Position numbers and translations under genes: made by a program. From Calditrichia bacterium (GTDB lineage Bacteria > Calditrichota > Calditrichia > RBG-13-44-9 > J075): a DNA stretch of 64,000 nt. The notes under the pieces were generated by a model. That model saw nothing but the letters and a program-made list of their open reading frames with translations. It ran no database searches and was not told the origin of the DNA. The DNA lies in assembly GCA_028284905.1 (NCBI GenBank), contig JANQQU010000083.1, positions 1 through 64,000 on the forward strand. Direction: 5' to 3'. Shown here piece by piece: positions 36,621-45,141 of this stretch (position 1 is its first letter; every line of letters starts with the position of its first letter).

Positions 36621-38120
36621 TTAAATACTGCGGCGCAGACGAGCAACGGGAATATCGAGCTGCTCGCGGTATTTGGCAACGGTCCGGCGTGCGATGGGAA
36701 TACCTTCCTCATTAAGCATTTTCGCCAGCTTATCGTCGCTAAAGGGTTTCCGCGGCGGTTCGCCTTCGATGATCTCTTTCAGGCGGTCTTTGATGCGCAA
36801 GGTGCTTAATGCATCACCATCTTCGGTTTCCATACCTTCGTTAAAAAAGTATTTCAGTTCGAAGACGCCATAGTCGGTTTCGACATATTTGCCTTTGCAA
36901 ACCCGGCTGACTGTGGAAATATCCATTTCGATAACTTCAGCAATATCTTTCATAATCATCGGCTTGATGTGTTCCGGCCCTTTACGAAAGAAATTCTCCT
37001 GACGTTCAACAATCGCTTCCATGGTCTTTTGCATGGTAACCTGCCGCTGACGAATTGCCTTAATAAACCATTTGGCAGAATCAATTTTGTCTTTGAGAAA
37101 CTTTCGGACTTCCCGATCCACCAGTTTCTTCGGTTGGCGGAGCATCTTTTTGTAATAGTTACTGATGCGTAAACCGGGCGTTTTGTATTCATTGAGGGAA
37201 ATTACCAACTCATCGTCGACCAGTTCTACGAAAAAATCCGGTATGATGTAGTTAGAACGCGCATCGCCAAAATCTCCGCCGGGTTTAGGGTTGAGTTTAG
37301 CGATTACCTCCAGCGCTGCTTTGATCTCGTCCAGGGAAATATCCAGAATATCGCCCACTTTTTCGAAACGGCGATTTACGAAATCTGTGTAAGCCTCCTT
37401 GAGGATGCGCAGGGGGATTTCATAGTCGCCTTCATTGGCCTCATGTTTTACCGCTAATTGGACCAATAAGCATTCTTGTAAGTTACGGGCGGCGATCCCC
37501 ACCGGATCCAGGCGCTGGATTTGGGCCAAAATGTCTTCGACTGCTTCTGGAGAAATTTCAAAAATTTCACCGATGGATTCGACGCTAACTTCCGCGTCCA
37601 GCCAGCCATCATCGCGTAAATTATAGATGATATATTCACCGACCTGGAATTCGGACTCATCCAGCTTTAGCATATGCAATTGATTGAGAAGATGTTCTGA
37701 CATCGACTCCCGATAAACTTCCGGAATATCCCGATCCTCTTCGTTCGGATCTTTCGGCAGGCGTGGTTCCGGGGGATCTTCATCGTTTGGCAGCAGGTCC
37801 TCAACGTCGATTTCTTTTTCTACTTCATCATTCAGCTTATCTTCATCACTTTTATTATTTTCTTCCAGAGTATCGAATTCTTCCTGAATCTTCTCGCTTT
37901 CTTCCTTGTTCTCATTAATCTCGACTTCTTCATCTTCTTCCTGAATATCTTCCCATTCTTCAGATTCTTCCAGGACGGGGTTCTTTTCCAATTCCATCTT
38001 GATTTTCTGTTCGAGCATGAGCATAGGTAACTGCAGCAGGGTAGATACCAGGATCTGCTGCGGTTTTAGCACCTGAGACTGTGTTTGGTATAATCCGTAC
38101 CCAAGACCGGGCTTAGCCAT
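36621..38120 (-). CDS. rpoN: RNA polymerase sigma-54 factor
   Basis: 499 residues. Alternative sigma factor for -24/-12 promoters that need enhancer-binding ATPases. Region I is Gln/Leu-rich (QTQSQVLKPQQILVSTLLQL); region II is a very acidic stretch (about 55-130); the core-binding part follows (LDPVGIAARNLQECL); the RpoN box ARRTVAKYRE is at about residue 478. Start ATG has GGAGG upstream at a slightly long spacing. Stands alone. No convincing -24/-12 promoter was found within the window. Confidence 0.97.
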   Translation of the reverse strand: MAKPGLGYGLYQTQSQVLKPQQILVSTLLQLPMLMLEQKIKMELEKNPVLEESEEWEDIQEEDEEVEINENKEESEKIQEEFDTLEENNKSDEDKLNDEVEKEIDVEDLLPNDEDPPEPRLPKDPNEEDRDIPEVYRESMSEHLLNQLHMLKLDESEFQVGEYIIYNLRDDGWLDAEVSVESIGEIFEISPEAVEDILAQIQRLDPVGIAARNLQECLLVQLAVKHEANEGDYEIPLRILKEAYTDFVNRRFEKVGDILDISLDEIKAALEVIAKLNPKPGGDFGDARSNYIIPDFFVELVDDELVISLNEYKTPGLRISNYYKKMLRQPKKLVDREVRKFLKDKIDSAKWFIKAIRQRQVTMQKTMEAIVERQENFFRKGPEHIKPMIMKDIAEVIEMDISTVSRVCKGKYVETDYGVFELKYFFNEGMETEDGDALSTLRIKDRLKEIIEGEPPRKPFSDDKLAKMLNEEGIPIARRTVAKYREQLDIPVARLRRSI

Positions 38121-38478
38121 AACCGTAAAACCTCCGTAAAATTACTTCTGTCATCAAAACTGGCACAATTTCTGTAATAGAAAAATAAACACTTCAAATA
38201 GCGCGAGTCAAGCAAAATCTCGCCAATAAAAATCTATTTTTAAAGCATCAAAGAATAAAAGGCTTAAATTTTTGTTTTTAATAGAAATATGAAAACAGGC
38301 AGAGGCGGATTTATCCGCCGCCTTCTTGATAGTTAACGCTAGAAGGAGATGTGAGGGAAGTCCAAAATCCTTAAAAAAGAAAGTGTAATCCAACTCGTTT
38401 CTATTAATCAATTAAACTTTTTTATTTTTTCATGCAAGCCTTTATTTTATTATCTCATTTAAAACTGAACGGAACTGT
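38121..38478. other. Intergenic region between rpoN and the TauE-type gene
   Basis: 358 bases without a gene. It holds one small hairpin (GGCGGA / TCCGCC, 38304-38319, 4-nt loop). Promoters for both divergent genes must lie here; none is clear. Confidence 0.45.
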
Positions 38479-39219
38479 ATGGATTGGTTGATTCCTTTTT
38501 GGCCTGTTTTGCCTATTATATTTATTTCGGCTTTTATTCGCTCGGCTTTAGGTTTTGGAGATGCATTAGTTGCCATGCCGTTGTTGGCAATGACAATTAG
38601 CATGACCGTAGCTACCCCATTGGTGGCAATTATCGCCAGCACCAGCGCGATGTTAATACTACTAAAAGATTGGCAAAAAGCGGATTGGCGCTCCGCCGGC
38701 CGATTAATTTTTGCTGCATTCTTTGGCACCATCGCCGGTCTTTATTCCCTGAAACATTTTCCAGAAATTTACATGAAATTTGTGTTGGGGGTGGTAATTG
38801 CAGTCTACGGCATATATAACCTGATCCGCCCAACATTTCAACCAATAAGCGGAAAGCCGCAATTAACCATGTTTTTCGGGTTTTTGTCCGGATTGCTGGG
38901 AGGGGCATATAATACCAACGGACCGCCGATTGTTATCTATGGGCGCCTCCGGGGCTGGCAACCGGAACATTTTCGGGCAACATTGCAGGGGTATTTTCTG
39001 CCTGCTGGAATGATGATTACCCTTGGGCATGGACTTTCCGGGCTTTGGACGGAAACAGTGTTCATGCTTTACCTGACATGTTTACCATTAGTGGCATTGG
39101 CTATTTGGATTGGTGGCGTTGTCAATCGACGACTGCCATATGGAAAATTCGATCGCTATCTAAACATAGCCCTGGTGATTATGGGGGTATTGCTGATATA
39201 TAAAGCGTGGACTGGTTAA
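38479..39219 (+). CDS. Sulfite exporter TauE/SafE family membrane protein
   Basis: 246 residues with about eight membrane helices. Typical TauE/SafE marks: SALGFGDALVAMPLL in the first half and GFLSGLLGGAYNTNGPPIVIYG in the second, the two related glycine-rich half-repeats. Family members export organosulfonates, sulfite or other small acids; substrate here unknown. Convergent with the ligase gene, 35 bases between stops. Confidence 0.88.
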   Translation: MDWLIPFWPVLPIIFISAFIRSALGFGDALVAMPLLAMTISMTVATPLVAIIASTSAMLILLKDWQKADWRSAGRLIFAAFFGTIAGLYSLKHFPEIYMKFVLGVVIAVYGIYNLIRPTFQPISGKPQLTMFFGFLSGLLGGAYNTNGPPIVIYGRLRGWQPEHFRATLQGYFLPAGMMITLGHGLSGLWTETVFMLYLTCLPLVALAIWIGGVVNRRLPYGKFDRYLNIALVIMGVLLIYKAWTG

Positions 39220-39254
39220 GTGGCTATGAGGTATGGCGATTAAAAAAGATTCGT

Positions 39255-40544
39255 TTATTCATATATCCAGCGTTTTGCCTTCATTTCAAAACGGGGTAGG
39301 GAGCCGGCAGAAACTGCAGCAACAGGTATGCGTAAATTTAATAAGCTTTGCAATTCGTTCTGCAACTGCCGGGCAAGATCTTCAGATGATTGACAGTCCG
39401 GAACAGGTTCAATCCGAATACTAAGCTCTTCCATCCCCTTAACGTTGCTAACGTTTACCTGGTATTCAGCAACTTCATCGAAGCGTCGGATTATTTCGCC
39501 TATCGCTGAGGGGAAGATATTTACACCGCGAATAAATAGCATGTCATCGGCACGCCCGAGTATGCCGCCCGCCAATGCGAAATCGGGGTTGGCGGAGGTG
39601 TCGGGAGAAATTAGCGCTTCCCGAACAATATCCCCGGTGCGATAACGAATTAACGGCGAGGCATTTCTGCGTAAAGTAGTAAGCACCAACTCACCACTTT
39701 CACCGGGGGATACCGGTTGATCGCCATCCAGTTCAATTATTTCCGCCAGGTATGCGTTGCCGATGATCCGCAGCCGTTCCCGTTTTTCCGGGCATTCGTA
39801 GCTAACCGGACCGACCTCTGTCATCCCATGATGATCATACACCTTTGCGCCGGGCCATAATGCTTCAATCTTTTTGTAAATGCCCGGTAAACTGCCGCCC
39901 GGCTCACCGGCAACGACGATGCGTTTAATCGATTGCTTCGAGAGATCGATGCCTGCTTCCCGGGCAACTTCTCCCAGGCGAATCGCATATGTGGGGGTGC
40001 AGCAAAGCACTGAAACCGGATTTTCCTGGATCAGTCGTAAACGAGCCAGACTACCGATGCCACCACCGGGAATGCAGAGGCAGCCCATAGCAGCGGCTGC
40101 TTCGAAAGCGGTCCAAAATCCGAGAAAGGGGCCAAAGGAAAAGGCAAAAAGAACCGTATCCCGATTTGTTACACCGCTCATCCTGTAAATTGTTTGCCAG
40201 TTTTCCAGTAAATGCTGCCAGCTTTCAGCAGTATCCAGCCAGCGGAGGGGAATGCCGGAAGTACCGCTGGTTTGGTGATAACGAATATATTCTTCCCGGG
40301 AAAAAGTAAGATTGCTGCCATAAGGAGGATGTTGCCGGAAATCTTCACTAAGCTCTGATTTGACAGTAAAAGGAATCTTCTCAAAGAATGATTGAAAATT
40401 CTTAAACTGTATGCCCGGCTGGATATTGTGATGAGAATACTTTGCGCTGTAAAAAGCATTATCGGGAAGCAATAAAGAAAAAAGAGAATTCAATTGCGAT
40501 AATTGATACGCTGCTAATGCTTCCCGATTTTTAAAGTCTTTCAT
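39255..40544 (-). CDS. Phenylacetate-CoA ligase-like AMP-forming ligase
   Basis: 429 residues, the size of the PaaK group. Adenylation motif HQTSGTSGIPLRW, then FSFGPFLGFWTAFEAAAAMG, YDHHGMTEVGPVSYEC, and the C-terminal RADDMLFIRGVNIFP hinge plus lid. Such enzymes activate aryl or acyl acids as CoA thioesters, or load them onto carriers. Last of five same-strand genes starting with a chorismate lyase; the aryl acid 4-hydroxybenzoate is a natural candidate substrate, but that is inference. Starts 26 bases after the membrane-protein gene. Confidence 0.92.
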   Translation of the reverse strand: MKDFKNREALAAYQLSQLNSLFSLLLPDNAFYSAKYSHHNIQPGIQFKNFQSFFEKIPFTVKSELSEDFRQHPPYGSNLTFSREEYIRYHQTSGTSGIPLRWLDTAESWQHLLENWQTIYRMSGVTNRDTVLFAFSFGPFLGFWTAFEAAAAMGCLCIPGGGIGSLARLRLIQENPVSVLCCTPTYAIRLGEVAREAGIDLSKQSIKRIVVAGEPGGSLPGIYKKIEALWPGAKVYDHHGMTEVGPVSYECPEKRERLRIIGNAYLAEIIELDGDQPVSPGESGELVLTTLRRNASPLIRYRTGDIVREALISPDTSANPDFALAGGILGRADDMLFIRGVNIFPSAIGEIIRRFDEVAEYQVNVSNVKGMEELSIRIEPVPDCQSSEDLARQLQNELQSLLNLRIPVAAVSAGSLPRFEMKAKRWIYE

Positions 40545-40570
40545 AATGCTAAAAAAGAATGCTAATCATT

Positions 40571-41143
40571 TCAATTATGATGAGTATCCCCGGACATCGC
40601 CTGTGGTGGCGCCGGTTGCTCGATCACTGTTTTTTGAGGAGGTGCCGGGTTTGGTTTGTATGCTACAACCATATATCCACCAATCGCTGCCAGTAAAATT
40701 CCTGCAATAAACTGCCAGCGCAGGCTGGCAAATCCACCTGCCGGAGGATGCATGGAAAGCGCGACAACCGCATTAACGATTGGTGCACCGGAAAATACAA
40801 GAGACATTACGACTGCCGGTGTTCCCCTGGCGCCAAATGCCAGCAGGACGCAGAATGCACCCAGTGCCCCGACAAAGCCAGCTAATAAGGACATCCACAT
40901 GCCTTTGGCGGGAAACGTCCAGGTTGCACCATTGAAAATCATGATTAAAATTGGTCCAAGCACTGCGGTTAACAGATATGCGATACCTACAAAAAGAAAT
41001 GCCTTATATCTGCCATTAACTGCATCTCCCATGGCGATCTGCCCACTGTGGAGGAAAATGCCGTAAAGTCCCCAGGAAATAATTGTCATAAAAACAAAAA
41101 TTAACCAGGTCATACCTTGCGGACTTGTATTTTCTGCACCCAT
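40571..41143 (-). CDS. Small multi-pass membrane protein, EamA/DMT-like
   Basis: 190 residues with five hydrophobic helices (about 12-30, 50-70, 84-106, 112-130, 145-165) and a Pro-rich cytosolic tail (KPNPAPPQ...QPAPPQ). The patterns WGLYGIFLHSG and GALGAFCVLLAFGARG resemble a single half of a drug/metabolite (EamA-type) transporter, but at this size it would have to pair. Start has AGGAGC about 7 nt upstream. Between the thioesterase (54-base gap) and the ligase (26-base gap), so likely co-transcribed. Could export the product or take part in a membrane step. Confidence 0.65.
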   Translation of the reverse strand: MGAENTSPQGMTWLIFVFMTIISWGLYGIFLHSGQIAMGDAVNGRYKAFLFVGIAYLLTAVLGPILIMIFNGATWTFPAKGMWMSLLAGFVGALGAFCVLLAFGARGTPAVVMSLVFSGAPIVNAVVALSMHPPAGGFASLRWQFIAGILLAAIGGYMVVAYKPNPAPPQKTVIEQPAPPQAMSGDTHHN

Positions 41144-41197
41144 TCTATCGCTCCTTTATACCACTACTTTTATTGTTCCATTTGCCTTCTATTCTGC

Positions 41198-41650
41198 TCA
41201 GGAAGCAGATTTCTGCAACTCCGGGGCGACGGCTAATTTGTTGGAAATCGCATCCGGAATCTCTGCAGCTTTCATATTGCCGCTGAGCGGATCCCGCGCT
41301 ACACATACCACTGCAATGCTTCCCCGGGCAACAGCCTTGTTTTTGTCGCCGCTAATTTTCCGAATATTGAACTGATAAACAAGCGATCTTTTACTTTTTT
41401 TTCGTATCTGCAGGTGAACTTCAATTTCATCTTCGAAGCGTAAAGGACCGAGAAATTCACAGTGTGCATCAATTCTCGGCCAGCCGATTGTGGATTTCGG
41501 ATCTCTGGGATGGATCGAAAGTCCCAGTGAGCGGAAAAAGGCATGTTCTGTCATTTCCATGTAACGAAAGTAATTGGAAAAGTGCACAATACCAGCGGTG
41601 TCTGTCTCGGCAAACTCGACAATTTTGCGGAGTTTATATTCATGCGCCAT
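41198..41650 (-). CDS. Hotdog-fold acyl-CoA thioesterase, 4-hydroxybenzoyl-CoA thioesterase-like
   Basis: 150 residues. The signature FAETDTAGIVHFSNYFRYME gives the catalytic Asp at residue 17, the number and context of the Pseudomonas 4-hydroxybenzoyl-CoA thioesterase. YbgC-type family members otherwise act on short acyl-CoA. In this neighbourhood, with a chorismate lyase that makes 4-hydroxybenzoate and an aryl-CoA-type ligase, an aromatic thioester is the likely substrate (inference). Confidence 0.9.
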   Translation of the reverse strand: MAHEYKLRKIVEFAETDTAGIVHFSNYFRYMEMTEHAFFRSLGLSIHPRDPKSTIGWPRIDAHCEFLGPLRFEDEIEVHLQIRKKSKRSLVYQFNIRKISGDKNKAVARGSIAVVCVARDPLSGNMKAAEIPDAISNKLAVAPELQKSAS

Positions 41651-41729
41651 TTATGAAAAAATCCTTATCGAAATTAATTGCTGTCAAAAATAGGTGTAAT
41701 ATTTTAATGCTTCTGTGTCTTGTAAAGAT

Positions 41730-41830
41730 GCCCGCGAAATACGCTAAACACGCGAATTAGTATCAAACTTTAACGATTATTGGTGATCTGCAGAACAGTT
41801 AATTATGCGTGTTTGGCGTATTTCGCGGGC
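41730..41830. repeat. Long inverted repeat between halogenase-like and thioesterase genes
   Basis: Left arm 41730-41759 (starts GCCCGCGAAATACGC) and right arm 41799-41830 (ends GCGTATTTCGCGGGC), each about 30 bases with only two or three differences, and a 39-base AT-rich loop. Looks like a dispersed palindromic element. It splits the five-gene series and may lower expression of the downstream three genes. Confidence 0.7.
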
Positions 41831-41866
41831 AAATTAAAATTCCCGGAAAGGAGCTAAAAGCAATGA

Positions 41867-43129
41867 CTAAGCAACGGGTTGGGATTCATGCTGATAAGGC
41901 ATGCCATAATCCAAATCCGCCGGGACATCTGCAAACTCTCCAATTGCTTCGAAAAGCCGGGTGTAATCTTTTTCGGAGTTACCAATCAGACAGTCGGTAA
42001 CATCACTGGCCAGATCAGGATATTTCTTTAATAAAACCCCAAAGTTGAAAGTATCATCATAAAATGCATAGACCAGCTTGCGCATCGATTCAATTGCGTT
42101 GCGAAATTTATGGCTGTAATCTACAAACTGACCGGCAGTGTAATCTTTGACTTTTAGCGCGCCATCGACCGCTTCAGCAGCGAGTTGCCCGCCTAACAGG
42201 GCGAAATACATGCCCGATGAAAACACCGGATCGAGAAAAGCAAAAGCGTCGCCAGTTAACACCAGGCCATCCGCTGCACAGTAGCGGGAACGGTAGGAAA
42301 AATCGCCGGTAACATGATATTCTCCGAGGGATTCTCCTGTGCTGAGATGATCTTTAATCCATTGATTATTCTCAACTTCCTTCTCGAAAATCGCTTTGGC
42401 ATCGCGGGTATCACGATATAAATATTCCTTATCCGCTACCACCCCAACGCTGACAACATCATCTGCCAGGGGAATATACCAGAACCAGCCTTTTTCGGGA
42501 ATGTAAGCGACGGTAGTAGCACCTTCGTCATAACCTTCATCCCGCTTTGCGCCTTTGTAATAGGTCCAGATTGCTACTTTCTGCAGATTGGTATCCTTCA
42601 CGCGCCAACTGTTGCGCGTCATCGAAAAGCCATTTCGGCCGGTGGCATCAATGGTGATTGGTGCTTTAAATTCATGTACATCCCCCGATTGATCCTGCGC
42701 GGTAACTCCGGTAACAACATCGTCATCTTTCAACATACTTTTTGCCTGCATACCACTAAAGACATCGGCGCCTTTTTCCCGGGCATTTGCCAGCATCATC
42801 TGATCGAACTCACTGCGCTTTACCTGCCAGGTATTGGCAGCTTCATGGTCCATGTGATCGAAGAAATAGAAAGGTTGAGAAACTTTGCCGGAAGGACTGG
42901 CAAATTGAACACTATATTTTTTCTGGAATGAAGACGCTTTCATTTTATCAATCATGCCAATTGCTTTTAGGGGGAAGTAACAATAGGGGATCAATGATTC
43001 TCCGATATGATACCGGGGAAAATGTGATTTTTCCAACAGAGCGACCTGATGGCCATTTTTAGCAAGTAATGCAGCGGCAGTGCTACCAGCCGGGCCACCA
43101 CCTATAACAACAACATCATACGAAGCCAT
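41867..43129 (-). CDS. FAD-dependent halogenase-like oxidoreductase
   Basis: 420 residues. FAD-binding VVVIGGGPAGSTAAALLAKNG at the N-terminus; FPRYHIGESLIP; the halogenase-type motif GWFWYIP (residues 214-220, GWxWxIP); and the DAFAFLDPVFSSGMYFALLG loop, very close to the DPVFSSG of phenolic and carrier-bound pyrrole halogenases. A Lys pair (SFQKKYSVQF, 70-71) sits where the catalytic or structural Lys lies. Related to geranylgeranyl reductases too, so halogenation is likely but not certain. A flavin reductase would be needed; none is in the window. Lies 218 bases after the chorismate lyase. Confidence 0.85.
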   Translation of the reverse strand: MASYDVVVIGGGPAGSTAAALLAKNGHQVALLEKSHFPRYHIGESLIPYCYFPLKAIGMIDKMKASSFQKKYSVQFASPSGKVSQPFYFFDHMDHEAANTWQVKRSEFDQMMLANAREKGADVFSGMQAKSMLKDDDVVTGVTAQDQSGDVHEFKAPITIDATGRNGFSMTRNSWRVKDTNLQKVAIWTYYKGAKRDEGYDEGATTVAYIPEKGWFWYIPLADDVVSVGVVADKEYLYRDTRDAKAIFEKEVENNQWIKDHLSTGESLGEYHVTGDFSYRSRYCAADGLVLTGDAFAFLDPVFSSGMYFALLGGQLAAEAVDGALKVKDYTAGQFVDYSHKFRNAIESMRKLVYAFYDDTFNFGVLLKKYPDLASDVTDCLIGNSEKDYTRLFEAIGEFADVPADLDYGMPYQHESQPVA

Positions 43130-43347
43130 AAATCAAATCCTTTCCTTCGCTTGGTTCCAGCTTTTAGTTATGCCCCAGTTTTTCAACCTCTGTAAACCTC
43201 AAATTCTAAAATAACCGTTTTGTTAAAAATTCAAAGAAATAATAAGAAATAGTGCTGCTTTAAATTTAGTAAATATGCAAACCCCATAGGGGCAAGTGGG
43301 CAAATGAGCAAAAGTGCAGATTAACAATTCTTTTTGTTCGGGAGTCT

Positions 43348-43884
43348 TTACCTTTTTGGGGGTAGAATTTCCACGACTTTCACTAATATATTGCCATTTT
43401 CATGAACCAGCTGATTCACCCGCCCAAATAGCATTGGCGTTCCGTCTATCATCAGCGCCTGACGGGTTTTGTAATCCGCATTTACCCGAAAGAAAGCCCG
43501 TGGGGCACTGGTATGGGGAATATGGTTGACCTCAAGAATTTCACCGAGCGGCCGTTGGCAGGCCAGTATCTGTTCCTGGGCAGCTTGTGGATAATATTCC
43601 AGGTTGATGCGAATGGCACCAAAAAGCACCGGTAGATCATTGTTCGCCGTCAATACCACTTTGCGCAGCAAGTAATTATCCCGCAACACTTTCTTCTTCA
43701 GAGATAGATTAATTGGATGCTGATAGAACAGTTGCAGCGTGGGGGTCATATCATCATGATGAACCAACAGCGAATTTTGCGGTTCAGGTACTTCATCCCC
43801 GTCGACGCGCTCGAAGTGTGGGACCGGCTCGTTGTCCATTTTATAGAATTCATCCAGGGGGTAAGGGATTATCATCTTTTCCAT
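43348..43884 (-). CDS. Chorismate pyruvate-lyase of the DUF98 type
   Basis: 178 residues. Matches the DUF98 (UbiC-fold) family that turns chorismate into 4-hydroxybenzoate and pyruvate: SLLVHHDDMTPTLQLFYQHP, LLRKVVLTANNDLPVLFGAI (substrate Arg in the RKVVL strand) and CQRPLGEILEVNHI (the PLG loop). Start is uncertain by three codons (43884 or 43875). First gene of a five-gene minus-strand series and the likely source of the aryl acid. Ubiquinone genes are not near it, so a special product seems more probable than respiratory quinone (inference). Confidence 0.8.
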   Translation of the reverse strand: MEKMIIPYPLDEFYKMDNEPVPHFERVDGDEVPEPQNSLLVHHDDMTPTLQLFYQHPINLSLKKKVLRDNYLLRKVVLTANNDLPVLFGAIRINLEYYPQAAQEQILACQRPLGEILEVNHIPHTSAPRAFFRVNADYKTRQALMIDGTPMLFGRVNQLVHENGNILVKVVEILPPKR

Positions 43885-43971
43885 GGTCGCTGATACGACA
43901 GCTTGTAGGAGAGGTTCCGAAAATATTCAGGTAGTGCTGAATTTGGGAAAAAGCGGCAAAAATTAGCTGTC

Positions 43972-44940
43972 TTATTCTCCTTCCCGAGATTGTTTCAAAA
44001 GCTGCCCGATTTTTCGCCAGGTAATCATCTTTACATTGTTATTTTTCAATGCCTGGCGCATTTTTTCTCCAGTAAAAACATCAAAATCCCGCTGACGCCA
44101 TTTTGCCCCGTAATCGGGATGGTCGACCATTGCTGCCTGCATCTCTGCATCTTCATAGCCGAGGTGCAAAAGGATTTCCGTTACGCCCGGTTTTAGATTC
44201 TTGATGATTTCCAGATAAAAGTTCTCCCAATTTTCCTCCGTTACATCCGGTGAGGCCATTGCGAGATAATCGATGAATATATCCGATGGCCTAATCTGTG
44301 AGGTATATGTTTCCGGTAATTGATTGAATGTATCCCGCACTAACAAAACCGGCAAATTGTAATCTCGCCCCACACGTAAGTAAGCTCCAAATAAGGCCGG
44401 GGTCTGAAAAAGTGCGCCCATATGAGTATCCAGATGGGTGGGTTCAATGCCGAAAGCGAGTGCCCGTTCCACCTGAGCGCGAATCTCCTTTTCTGCTTCA
44501 ACCGGATCGACAACGCTGGCAATTTTTCCGAGATTGTTATGAAGATAATTGACGCTGTCCAGTAAGGAGGGCGTTTCCGAACTGGAGGTGACGCCTCGCC
44601 AGCGGTAATGCTTCCATTCGCTGTTCAAGGTAAGATGCAAGCCGAGATCAAGATCGGGATTTTCCCGGTAGTAAGCGGCGATCTCCGAAAACCAGGGGCA
44701 AGGTACCATAATACTGCCGGAGTTCACCATACCGGATTTTAGCGCATCAATGAAGGATTTATTTGCGCTGTGGGACATGCCGAGGTCATCGGCATGAATG
44801 ATTAATAATTTCGCGTCTGCGGAATAGCCGAGCCGTTCGGCGAGATTCGGTGCCTGAATGTTGTTTTTATTCTGAGCCAGTATTGAGCAGGGAATGATCA
44901 GGAAAATTAGCAGAAAAAGAATGCATAGCATAAGCTTCAT
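43972..44940 (-). CDS. ChbG/YdjC-family carbohydrate deacetylase, exported
   Basis: 322 residues with a signal peptide (about 1-23, ending ILAQ). LLIIHADDLGMSHSAN carries the paired Asp metal site, and THLDTHMGAL a His-rich one, both features of the YdjC/ChbG family of chito-oligosaccharide or diacetylsugar deacetylases. The family is often cytosolic, so export is notable. Start 44940 has GGAGAG five bases upstream; the longer ORF to 45000 is not needed. Divergent from the HAF-repeat gene. Confidence 0.88.
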   Translation of the reverse strand: MKLMLCILFLLIFLIIPCSILAQNKNNIQAPNLAERLGYSADAKLLIIHADDLGMSHSANKSFIDALKSGMVNSGSIMVPCPWFSEIAAYYRENPDLDLGLHLTLNSEWKHYRWRGVTSSSETPSLLDSVNYLHNNLGKIASVVDPVEAEKEIRAQVERALAFGIEPTHLDTHMGALFQTPALFGAYLRVGRDYNLPVLLVRDTFNQLPETYTSQIRPSDIFIDYLAMASPDVTEENWENFYLEIIKNLKPGVTEILLHLGYEDAEMQAAMVDHPDYGAKWRQRDFDVFTGEKMRQALKNNNVKMITWRKIGQLLKQSREGE

Positions 44941-45141
44941 CGTCTCTCCGGTCTGAATTGTTTTTCCACAAAGGTTATTCATTTGCGCAAAAATATGCAA
45001 ACATTGCCCGCCATTAAGTACAACTACTCATTAAATTTGAGCATTCCCCTCTATTGTCACGCCACTGGAGAAGTTTTAATTTTTAGTCAAAAATAATCGA
45101 AGTTTATCTGTAGTAAATATTCTCTGCTTTCGGGAGGTGTG

